Positions 8,066-14,697 of a DNA stretch of 35,551 nt are shown piece after piece. The position numbers and the translations under genes are program-made. Source of the stretch: an uncultured Collinsella sp. (GTDB lineage: Bacteria; Actinomycetota; Coriobacteriia; Coriobacteriales; Coriobacteriaceae); assembly GCA_959605475.1 (NCBI GenBank), contig CAUHFS010000024.1, positions 1-35,551 of the forward strand. The letters run 5' to 3'. Numbering within the stretch: the stretch's first letter is position 1; each line of letters begins with the position of its first letter. Under the pieces are notes generated by a model. The model did no database searches and was not told the DNA's origin. It saw only the letters and a list, made by a program, of their open reading frames with translations.

Positions 8066-9070
8066 GTGGACGTGCAACAGCTAGAAGAGTCTTGGGCTGC
8101 AAAGGCCGGCGCGCGTGAGGCGCGTCTTGTTGCGGCCTCGCACGTGCCGGCGGCGCTGTCGCTGCTGGGGATTGTGCGTCCCAGCGATCGCCTGGTCGTG
8201 TTTGCCGATGACTTTGCCGATGCGTTTGCGCGCGGCTTTGATGCCTGCGACGTTGTGCTCGTGGGGGAACCGTCGGTTGCGGCGTTTGCTTCTGCGTCCG
8301 AGGGCTTTGATGCTTCGTTTGAGGTCGAGGGACCGCACCTGTGGTGGTTCGTTAACTCTATTGGCGGTTTTGGACTGCGCGTGCCCGATCTGCGCACGCT
8401 GGGTCGCGCGGCTCGTGAGGCCCATGCACTGCTTGTGGTTGACAACACCGTGGCTAGTGTCTTTGGGTGCGATTCGTTGCGCTTGGGTGCCGTTCTTTCG
8501 CTCGAGGCGCTCGACCGCGTGTGTGCCGGCAGAGCTCCGCGCAAGCTTGTCGCCGCTTCGGTAGCGCGTTCGCAGCTCAAACGACATCGTGTGGATGCCG
8601 CTGCCGAGTTCGCGCATGCGTTGCTTGCGGGCTGCGGTGCGCCCGTGCTCGACCTGTCTGCTGATGAAGCCGACGTGCTGGAGCGCGGGCTCGAGACGCT
8701 CGACGCTCGCATGCAGGCTCACTTCGACCGCGCCCGTGCGCTGGCAGAGTATTTGGCTGCGAACGAGATGGTGCGCAACGTACGCTATCCCGGGCTGAGC
8801 TCGCATCCCGATCATGCGGTTGCGACGGGAATCCTCGAGCATGGCTTTGGCCCGGCAGTTGAGTTTGACTTGATGGACTGCGCCGCGGGCGAATTTTTCA
8901 GCATACTGCCGGATGAATTCCGCACATCAACCGCCGGCGGCGCGACGACGCGTCTTTCAGCCCCACGCGGCAAGCAGGGGAGCACCATCCGCCTCTTCGC
9001 TGGCACTGATGATCCCCTGGTAGTGGTTGCCACCCTAGACACCGCCCTCCGCAAGTTAGCTACTCTTTGA
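8066..9070 (+). CDS. Truncated Cys/Met-metabolism PLP-fold protein, probable pseudoenzyme
   Basis: Homologue of the transsulfuration enzymes (cystathionine gamma-synthase/lyase, methionine gamma-lyase). LVVDNTVAS (D126) matches the cofactor-ring Asp motif, and the C-terminal half keeps the family pattern RNVRYPGLSSHPDH and the Ser/Arg ends of the carboxylate site (TTRLSAPRG, STIRLFAGTDD). Two things are wrong for an active enzyme. The first 50-60 residues of the fold, which carry phosphate- and partner-subunit contacts, are missing. The segment that should hold the S-x-T-K lysine is replaced by SLEALDRVCAGRAP, with no lysine at that place. GTG 8066 is chosen because AAGGGA lies 9 bases upstream; a TTG at 8039 is also in frame. 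The tail overlaps the convergent HTH gene by 11 bases. Function unknown. Confidence 0.75.
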   Translation: MDVQQLEESWAAKAGAREARLVAASHVPAALSLLGIVRPSDRLVVFADDFADAFARGFDACDVVLVGEPSVAAFASASEGFDASFEVEGPHLWWFVNSIGGFGLRVPDLRTLGRAAREAHALLVVDNTVASVFGCDSLRLGAVLSLEALDRVCAGRAPRKLVAASVARSQLKRHRVDAAAEFAHALLAGCGAPVLDLSADEADVLERGLETLDARMQAHFDRARALAEYLAANEMVRNVRYPGLSSHPDHAVATGILEHGFGPAVEFDLMDCAAGEFFSILPDEFRTSTAGGATTRLSAPRGKQGSTIRLFAGTDDPLVVVATLDTALRKLATL

Positions 9071-9404
9071 TGCTGGCGATGAGGTCGTTGGCTTTGGTGG
9101 CAATGACTTGGTTGATGTCGGCCTGCAGCTCCTCGTAGACCGCTATGGCTCGCTCGCCGGCCGGCGTGAGCGTGGATCCGCGGGCGCCGTCGCGCTCGAT
9201 GAGCTTGCAGCCCAGCTGCCCCTCGGCCTCGTTCACGATACGCCAGGCCTTGGAATAGGCCATGCCCATGTTCTTGGCGCCGCGATTGAGCGAGTGCTCG
9301 TGGGCTATGCCCTGCAGCAGCAAGACGCAACCATGGCCGAACACGCCCGGCAGATCTTTGTCGCACGCTTGAATGACCAACTTTGCCGTCGTCTTGTACC
9401 TCAT
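9060..9404 (-). CDS. ModE/LysR-type winged-helix DNA-binding protein
   Basis: Small (114 residues) cytoplasmic transcription regulator made of one winged helix-turn-helix of the ModE N-terminal type. The pattern GAKNMGMAYSKAWRIVNEAE is the recognition region, followed by the wing CKLIERDGARGSTLTPAGE and a C-terminal helix that probably dimerises. There is no molybdate-binding domain, so the ligand, if any, is unknown. ATG 9404 has GGGG and GGGAAG upstream; GTG 9413 is an in-frame alternative giving 117 residues. It is the only - strand gene here, convergent with and overlapping the PLP-fold gene by 11 bases and divergent from guaB across about 190 bases. It might control guaB or itself; that is only positional inference. 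Confidence 0.85.
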   Translation of the reverse strand: MRYKTTAKLVIQACDKDLPGVFGHGCVLLLQGIAHEHSLNRGAKNMGMAYSKAWRIVNEAEGQLGCKLIERDGARGSTLTPAGERAIAVYEELQADINQVIATKANDLIASIKE

Positions 9405-9489
9405 ACGCCCCACGTCTTCCCGCTAAAGTGTTTGCTGGGCAAACGCAAAGCCTGCGTCAAGCCCTCGTGTGCTCTTCTTAAATCATGCA

Positions 9490-9518
9490 TTGTAGCAGTC
9501 AAAGTGCGTTAAGATACT
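9490..9518 (+). promoter_or_regulatory. Candidate guaB promoter
   Basis: A TTGTAG (9490-9495) and a GATACT (9513-9518) lie 17 bases apart, about 80 bases before guaB. The match to the housekeeping consensus is moderate (3/6 and 4/6). TAAGAT at 9510-9515 is an alternative -10. Confidence 0.4.
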
Positions 9519-9526
9519 CCCCAGTA

Positions 9527-9546
9527 TTGGGCGCCCAAGGTTGGGC
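9527..9546. promoter_or_regulatory. Nested dyad in the guaB leader (candidate operator)
   Basis: The 6-mer TTGGGC occurs at 9527-9532, inverted at 9533-9538, and direct again at 9541-9546. The first pair makes a perfect 12-base palindrome, and the second and third make a dyad with a 2-base centre. It lies just after the candidate -10, where a repressor dimer could act. No known regulator site was recognised. Confidence 0.4.
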
Positions 9547-9596
9547 TGGGTCCTACGAGGCCTGCAGCCGACCGGTCGCATGGAAAAAGGAGAAAC

Positions 9597-11108
9597 ATGG
9601 CTACGTTCTTTCCCGGTGAGTCCCACACGTTTTCGGAGTATCTGCTGGTCCCTGGCTACTCGTCCTCGCAGTGCATCCCCAACAACGTCTCTCTTAAGAC
9701 GCCGCTGACCCGCTTTAAGCGCGGTGAGAAGCCGGCAATCACCCTGAACATCCCCATGGTTTCCGCCATCATGCAGTCCGTCTCGGGCGTCGACATGGGT
9801 GTCGCGCTCGCTACCGAGGGTGGCCTGTCCTTCATTTACGGTTCCCAGACCCCCGAGTCCGAGGCCGCCATGGTCAAGGCCGTCAAGGACCACAAGGCCG
9901 GCTTCGTTCAGTCCGATTCCACGTTGACCCCCGACATGACCATGGAGCAGGTTATCGCCCTCAAGGAGAAGACCGGTCACTCCACCATGCCGGTTACCGA
10001 CGATGGCACCCCCAAGGGCAAGCTCGTGGGTATCGTCACCAGCCGTGACTATCGCCCCAGCCGCGATGATCACCAGAAGAAGGTCTCCGAGTTCATGACA
10101 CCGCGCGAGCAGCTCATCGTGGGCGACAAGAACATCAGCCTCAAGGTTGCCAACGACGTCATCTGGGACAACAAGCTCAACGCTCTGCCCATCGTCGACG
10201 ACAACGATCACCTCATGGGCATCGTCTTCCGCAAGGACTACGACAGCCACAAGACCAACCCCAACGAGCTCCTCGATAACGACAAGCGCTACATGGTCGG
10301 CGCCGGTATCAACACCCGCGACTATGCCGAGCGCGTGCCGCTGCTCATCGAGGCCGGCGCCGATGTCCTGTGCATCGACTCTTCCGAGGGCTTCAGCGAG
10401 TGGCAGAAGCGCACCATCGAGTGGATCCGCGCCAACTACGGCGAGGACGTCAAGGTCGGTGCCGGTAACGTCGTCGACGCTGAGGGCTTCCGCTTCCTGG
10501 CCGACTGCGGTGCCGACTTCATCAAGGTCGGTATCGGCGGCGGTTCCATCTGCATTACCCGCGAGACCAAGGGTATCGGTCGTGGCCAGGCCACCGCGCT
10601 GATTGACGTCTGCCGCGCTCGCGACGAGTACTACGAGGAGACTGGCGTCTACGTGCCCGTGTGCTCCGACGGCGGTATCGTCTACGACTACCACATGACG
10701 CTCGCCCTTGCCATGGGTGCCGACTTTATGATGCTCGGCCGTTACTTCGCCCGCTTTGACGAGAGCCCGACCGAGCGCGTCAACGTTAACGGTCAGTATA
10801 TGAAGGAGTACTGGGGCGAGGGTTCTGCGCGTGCCCGCAACTGGCAGCGCTACGACCTGGGCGGCGCGGCGAAGCTCAGCTTCGTCGAGGGCGTCGACTC
10901 CTACGTTCCCTATGCCGGTTCCCTCAAGGACGGCGTGGGCGGCACGCTCTACAAGGTCAAGTCCACGATGTGCAACTGCGGCGCCCTCTCGATCCCCGAG
11001 CTCCAGGAAAAGGCACGTCTGACCCTGGTCTCCTCGACCTCGATCGTCGAAGGCGGAGCCCACGACGTCGTAGTCAAGGACTCCCAACAGAGCGTAACGT
11101 ATCGATAA
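9597..11108 (+). CDS. guaB: IMP dehydrogenase, divergent long form
   Basis: Catalyses the NAD-dependent oxidation of IMP to XMP, the committed step to GMP, in the cytosol. The TIM barrel is interrupted by two CBS motifs at about residues 105-230. The catalytic loop reads GIGGGSICITRE, with Cys319 as the expected nucleophile, and SDGGIVYDYHMTLALAMGAD gives the phosphate-binding strand. It differs from the usual bacterial enzyme: the loop has GGGSICIT in place of GPGSICTT, the flap region reads ARNWQRYD, and at 503 residues it is somewhat longer than the common ~485-490. AAGGAG is 6 bases before the ATG. It is a single-gene unit ending in a strong hairpin. GMP reductase is a weaker alternative, disfavoured by the CBS domains. 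Confidence 0.9.
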   Translation: MATFFPGESHTFSEYLLVPGYSSSQCIPNNVSLKTPLTRFKRGEKPAITLNIPMVSAIMQSVSGVDMGVALATEGGLSFIYGSQTPESEAAMVKAVKDHKAGFVQSDSTLTPDMTMEQVIALKEKTGHSTMPVTDDGTPKGKLVGIVTSRDYRPSRDDHQKKVSEFMTPREQLIVGDKNISLKVANDVIWDNKLNALPIVDDNDHLMGIVFRKDYDSHKTNPNELLDNDKRYMVGAGINTRDYAERVPLLIEAGADVLCIDSSEGFSEWQKRTIEWIRANYGEDVKVGAGNVVDAEGFRFLADCGADFIKVGIGGGSICITRETKGIGRGQATALIDVCRARDEYYEETGVYVPVCSDGGIVYDYHMTLALAMGADFMMLGRYFARFDESPTERVNVNGQYMKEYWGEGSARARNWQRYDLGGAAKLSFVEGVDSYVPYAGSLKDGVGGTLYKVKSTMCNCGALSIPELQEKARLTLVSSTSIVEGGAHDVVVKDSQQSVTYR

Positions 11109-11156
11109 GATAAGACCTGCACATAAAGGTTGAGCCTCAACCACGTTATTTAGATA

Positions 11157-11200
11157 AAGCGAGATGCCTGCAAGTCGCAGGCATCTCGCTTGTCGTATTT
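11157..11200 (+). terminator. guaB transcription terminator
   Basis: A perfect 15-bp stem (11157-11171 with 11177-11191) with a 5-base loop lies about 50 bases after guaB and is followed by a broken T-rich stretch. The flanking A and T pairs could let it work in both directions. Confidence 0.68.
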
Positions 11201-11208
11201 GCTATCAT
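11200..11208 (+). promoter_or_regulatory. Candidate extended -10 promoter for leuS
   Basis: TGCTATCAT is an extended -10 element (TG-n-TATCAT). No good -35 is seen, as the guaB terminator occupies that place. A start about 7 bases later would put the whole 119-base inverted repeat into the leuS leader RNA. Confidence 0.45.
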
Positions 11209-11225
11209 CATGCGAGTCAACCTTA

Positions 11226-11344
11226 GGGTCGGGCGGCTTAGCTTTGTTCGCTACAAGTTCCGCACGTAAAGAAGAGCACTTAATGTGCTCTTCGTCTTGC
11301 GCAGGACTGTCCGCAGTAGCGAATAAAGCTAAGCCGACCGACCC
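11226..11344 (+). ncRNA. Long inverted-repeat leader element upstream of leuS
   Basis: Two 29-base arms (11226-11254 and 11316-11344) are complementary except for one G-A mismatch and one G-U pair. Between them a second perfect 9-bp hairpin (11271-11279 with 11285-11293, loop TTAAT) is flanked by asymmetric internal loops of 16 and 22 bases. The outline is a long rod with a central bubble. No T run follows, so it is not a plain terminator. The leuS ribosome site lies about 10 bases after the second arm. It could be a leuS leader regulator, a separate small RNA (6S-like outline but shorter) or a palindromic mobile remnant. No T-box consensus (AGGGTGG) and no leucine-rich leader peptide were found. 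Confidence 0.6.
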
Positions 11345-11367
11345 CAGCTAAGATTAAAGGAGCTGAT

Positions 11368-13944
11368 ATGTGCGATTGCACAGATCATAAGGATGAGATC
11401 CCTGCCTACGACGCGCAGGCCATTGAGTCCCGGTGGATGAAGGCGTGGGACGACGAGAACCTCTTTGCCGTCGACACCGACGCCACCAAGCCCAAGAAGT
11501 ATGTGCTCGAGATGTTCCCGTATCCGTCGGGCGACCTGCACATGGGCCACGCGCGCAACTATACCATCGGCGATGCCATGGCCCGTCAGGCCCGCATGCG
11601 CGGCTTTGACGTGCTGCACCCCATCGGCTTTGACGCCTTTGGCCTGCCCGCCGAGAACGCCGCCATCAAGCACAACACGCAGGCTGCCGCCTGGACGTAT
11701 AAGAACATGGACCAGGCGCTCGCCACGATGAGGCGCATGGGCTTCTCCTACGACCTGGATCGCACCGTTAAGACCTGCAGCCCCGACTACTATCGCTGGG
11801 GCCAGTGGATCTTTGAGAAGATGTGGGAAAAGGGCCTGGTCTATCGTAAGAAGAATCCGGTTAACTGGTGCCCCACCTGCAAGACCGTTTTGGCTAACGA
11901 GCAGGTGACCGAGGGCAAGTGCTGGCGTTGCGGCACCGAGCCCGAGAAGCGCGATCTTGAGCAGTGGTACTACAAGATTACCGAGTACTCCCAGGAGTTG
12001 CTCGACGACCTGGAGAAGCTCCCTGGCTGGCCCGAGCGCGTCAAGCAGATGCAGGCCAACTGGATCGGCCGCTCCGAGGGTGCCGAGGTCGACTTTACCC
12101 TGTGCGACGCCGATGGCGAGCCCATCGAGGGCGACGAGGGCAAGATCACCGTCTTCACCACGCGCGCCGACACGCTCTTTGGCGTCTCCTTCTTTGTCCT
12201 GGCTCCCGAGTACGCCCGTCTGCACGAGCTCGTCGAGGGCACGGAGTACGAGGCGGCCGTCACCAAGATCGTTGAGGACTCCAAGCACATTTCTGCCGTC
12301 GAGCGTGCCCAGGGCACTCTCGAGAAGCACGGTGCCTTTACCGGCCGCTACGTGGTGAACCCGGTCAACGGCGAGAAGGTCCCCGTGTGGGTTGCCGACT
12401 ACGTCGTGGCCGACTACGGCACCGGCGCCGTCATGGCCGTTCCCTGCGGCGACCAGCGCGACTTTGAGTTCGCCCGCAAATACGATCTGCCGATCGTGCC
12501 GATCATTCTGGACGATGAGGATCGCGCTGCCGTCGAGGCTAGCGGCGAGACCATCGACACCTTCCATGCCGAGACCGTCGACTGGGATTGCGCTCACGCT
12601 GCCGAGGGCACGCTGGTCCAGTCGGGCAAGTACACCGGCATGCGCGGCGGTAAGCACTCCGAGGGCGAGGCTGCAATCGTTGCTGACCTCGAGGCCATGG
12701 GCTGCGGTCGTCGTAAGGTCGAGTTCCGTCTGCGCGACTGGCTCATTTCCCGCCAGCGCTATTGGGGCAACCCCATCCCGGCCATCCACTGCGAGCACTG
12801 CGGCATCGTGCCCGTGCCCGAGGACCAGCTGCCGGTAACGCTGCCCGAGAACCTGGACCTGGGTGCCGGCGAGACCCTCGCCGAGTGCAAGGAGTTCTAC
12901 GAGACCACCTGCCCGGTCTGCGGTCGCCCGGCCAAGCGCGAGACCGATACCATGGACACCTTCACCTGCTCCAGCTGGTATTACCTGCGCTATACCGACC
13001 CGCACAACACCGAGCTGCCCTTCTCCCGTGAGGCCGCCGATCGTTGGATGCCCGTCGATAACTACATCGGCGGCATCGAGCACGCCATTTTGCACCTGCT
13101 CTACAGTCGCTTCTTTACCAAGGCGCTGCGCGACCTGGGCCTGCTGAGCGTTGACGAACCCTTTACCAACCTGCTGTGCCAGGGCATGGTCAAGGACGAG
13201 AACGGTGACACCATGTCCAAGTCCAAGGGCAACGTCGTGCCCCCGAGTTCAGTCATTGAGCCCTACGGTGCCGACACCATGCGTCTGGCGATCCTGTTTA
13301 TCGCCCCGCCCGAGAAGGACTTCGACTGGGATCCCAAGGCCGTCGAGGGCGCTAACCGCTTCATTAAGCGCGCCTGGCGTATCGTGTGGCAGCTCGTCCA
13401 GTCCGGCGACGCCAACGTGGCCTTTGACAAGTCCGCGCTCGACGAGACAGCGATGAAGCTCTACCGCGAGCGCCATCGCACCATCGCCAAGTGCACCGAG
13501 GACTTTGACCGCGGCCAGTTCAACACCGCGATCTCGGCCGTCATGGAACTCGTCAATGCCGCGAGCGCCTACCTCAACGCTACTGAGGGCGCTTCCCGTG
13601 ACAAGGCCCTGTGCTACGGCGTGGCCAAGGATATCGTGAGCGTCCTTGCCCCCATCTGCCCGTTCTGGGCCGATGAGCTGTGGCATGAGGCGCTCGGCTG
13701 TGAGGGCAACGCCTACACCGCCGCCTGGCCCGAGTTTGACCTGGCCGAGTCCATCGAGGACACGGTGCAGATCGTCGTACAGGTGCTCGGCAAGGTCCGT
13801 GGCCGCATCGACGTCGCCCGCGACGCCTCCAACGAGGAGATGCAGGCTGCCGCCGAGGCCGCCGTTGCCAAGTGGCTTGAGGGCAAGACGGTCGTCAAGG
13901 CCATCTGCGTGCCCGGCAAGCTGGTTAACCTGGTGGTCAAGTAA
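11368..13944 (+). CDS. leuS: Leucyl-tRNA synthetase
   Basis: Class Ia cytosolic synthetase charging tRNA-Leu. The HIGH-type motif is DLHMGHARNYTIGD near residue 55, the zinc-binding insert has the paired cysteines WCPTCK and CWRCG near residues 170-192, the CP1 editing domain covers roughly 225-415, and the KMSKS-type motif is TMSKSKGN near residue 618. The C-terminal half holds the anticodon-binding helical domain and a short C-terminal tRNA-binding domain. The 858-residue length is usual for bacterial LeuRS. AAAGGAG precedes the ATG by 6-7 bases. It is transcribed alone between a structured leader and a strong terminator. Confidence 0.98.
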   Translation: MCDCTDHKDEIPAYDAQAIESRWMKAWDDENLFAVDTDATKPKKYVLEMFPYPSGDLHMGHARNYTIGDAMARQARMRGFDVLHPIGFDAFGLPAENAAIKHNTQAAAWTYKNMDQALATMRRMGFSYDLDRTVKTCSPDYYRWGQWIFEKMWEKGLVYRKKNPVNWCPTCKTVLANEQVTEGKCWRCGTEPEKRDLEQWYYKITEYSQELLDDLEKLPGWPERVKQMQANWIGRSEGAEVDFTLCDADGEPIEGDEGKITVFTTRADTLFGVSFFVLAPEYARLHELVEGTEYEAAVTKIVEDSKHISAVERAQGTLEKHGAFTGRYVVNPVNGEKVPVWVADYVVADYGTGAVMAVPCGDQRDFEFARKYDLPIVPIILDDEDRAAVEASGETIDTFHAETVDWDCAHAAEGTLVQSGKYTGMRGGKHSEGEAAIVADLEAMGCGRRKVEFRLRDWLISRQRYWGNPIPAIHCEHCGIVPVPEDQLPVTLPENLDLGAGETLAECKEFYETTCPVCGRPAKRETDTMDTFTCSSWYYLRYTDPHNTELPFSREAADRWMPVDNYIGGIEHAILHLLYSRFFTKALRDLGLLSVDEPFTNLLCQGMVKDENGDTMSKSKGNVVPPSSVIEPYGADTMRLAILFIAPPEKDFDWDPKAVEGANRFIKRAWRIVWQLVQSGDANVAFDKSALDETAMKLYRERHRTIAKCTEDFDRGQFNTAISAVMELVNAASAYLNATEGASRDKALCYGVAKDIVSVLAPICPFWADELWHEALGCEGNAYTAAWPEFDLAESIEDTVQIVVQVLGKVRGRIDVARDASNEEMQAAAEAAVAKWLEGKTVVKAICVPGKLVNLVVK

Positions 13945-13974
13945 GCGCTGCGCGTATAGCTGACATCTAAAAGC

Positions 13975-14009
13975 GAGGGGCGATTCCGTAGGGAGTCGCC
14001 CCTCTTTTT
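13975..14009 (+). terminator. leuS intrinsic terminator
   Basis: A 13-bp GC-rich stem with one G-U pair (13975-13987 with 13992-14004), a 4-base loop and TTTTT directly after it. Confidence 0.92.
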
Positions 14010-14094
14010 GGTTAAGGACACTTGCGACAACACCCAATTATCCATTTCTTGTGGAGAACCTGTGCTCACGCTGACCTGCGGGTTTGTGTTGTGG

Positions 14095-14123
14095 TTGCAC
14101 GTTTGTGCAGGTATTGGTATAGT
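14095..14123 (+). promoter_or_regulatory. Promoter of the rimP-nusA-infB operon
   Basis: TTGCAC (14095-14100) and TATAGT (14118-14123) are separated by exactly 17 bases, a good housekeeping sigma match. The start of transcription is expected near 14130. Confidence 0.8.
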
Positions 14124-14148
14124 TTGCTTGCAAATGAAGTTGTAATTG

Positions 14149-14181
14149 AAAGAAGTGGGGTTTCGGCCCCGCTTCTTTTTT
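14149..14181 (+). terminator. Leader terminator (attenuator candidate) before rimP
   Basis: A 12-bp stem with one G-U pair (14149-14160 with 14167-14178), a 6-base loop and an overlapping run of T through 14181. It lies about 20 bases after the expected transcription start and 20 bases before the rimP ATG. Transcripts from the promoter at 14095-14123 must read through it to express the operon. Confidence 0.82.
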
Positions 14182-14201
14182 GTATGGATGGAGGTGCCGC
14201 A

Positions 14202-14696
14202 ATGGTCAAGACCAAGACCGAGCAGGCGATCATCGACGCGCTCGAAGCCGTCGCTCCCCAGCACGATGTCGACATCGTCGACGTCGAGCTCGTGGGTGCC
14301 ACCAAGGCCCCCTGCGTGCGCGTGCGTATCGAGGGTGCCGAGGGTCAGAGCCTGTCGCTCAACGACGTCACGGCCAATACCAAGTGGGTCGGCGACGCGA
14401 TTGAGGAGCTCGACCCCATCTCTTCGAGCTATACGCTCGAGGTATCGAGCCCGGGCATGGCGCGCCCGCTGCGCCGTCCGCGCGACTTTGCCCGCTTTGT
14501 GGGCGAGGACTGCGAGCTCACCTCCACCGCCACCGAGGGCCGTCGCAAGTACGCCGGCAAGATTGCCGCCGCCACCGAGACGAACGTGACCCTCGAGCTC
14601 GAGGACGGCGAGTCCGTTACCCTCGATTTCTCTGATGTTAAAAAGTGTAAGTTGAAGCCCACCTACGACTTCAAGCCCGCGAAGGAAGGAAAGTAA
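14202..14696 (+). CDS. rimP: Ribosome maturation factor RimP
   Basis: Cytosolic factor for 30S subunit assembly. The 164-residue protein has the two expected domains: an N-terminal alpha/beta domain with VDVELVGATKAPCVRVRIE (about 26-44), then YTLEVSSPGMARPLRRPRDF (about 79-98, the RimP signature with SSPG), and a C-terminal SH3-like barrel. ATG 14202 is preceded by GGAGG at 14190-14194 with a 7-base gap. The frame is open farther upstream, but that part contains the promoter and terminator, so a longer protein is unlikely. The gene is the first of the nusA operon and ends 1 base before nusA, the usual bacterial order. Confidence 0.95.
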   Translation: MVKTKTEQAIIDALEAVAPQHDVDIVDVELVGATKAPCVRVRIEGAEGQSLSLNDVTANTKWVGDAIEELDPISSSYTLEVSSPGMARPLRRPRDFARFVGEDCELTSTATEGRRKYAGKIAAATETNVTLELEDGESVTLDFSDVKKCKLKPTYDFKPAKEGK

Positions 14697-14697
14697 G

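Noticed and set aside
11226..11344. T-box or leucine attenuator before leuS
   Set aside because: No AGGGTGG-type T-box sequence, no terminator T run and no leader peptide rich in leucine codons. The element was kept only as an unclassified structured leader.
14022..14201. N-terminal extension of RimP from base 14022
   Set aside because: The frame is open, but it runs through a promoter and an intrinsic terminator, and a strong ribosome site points to ATG 14202.
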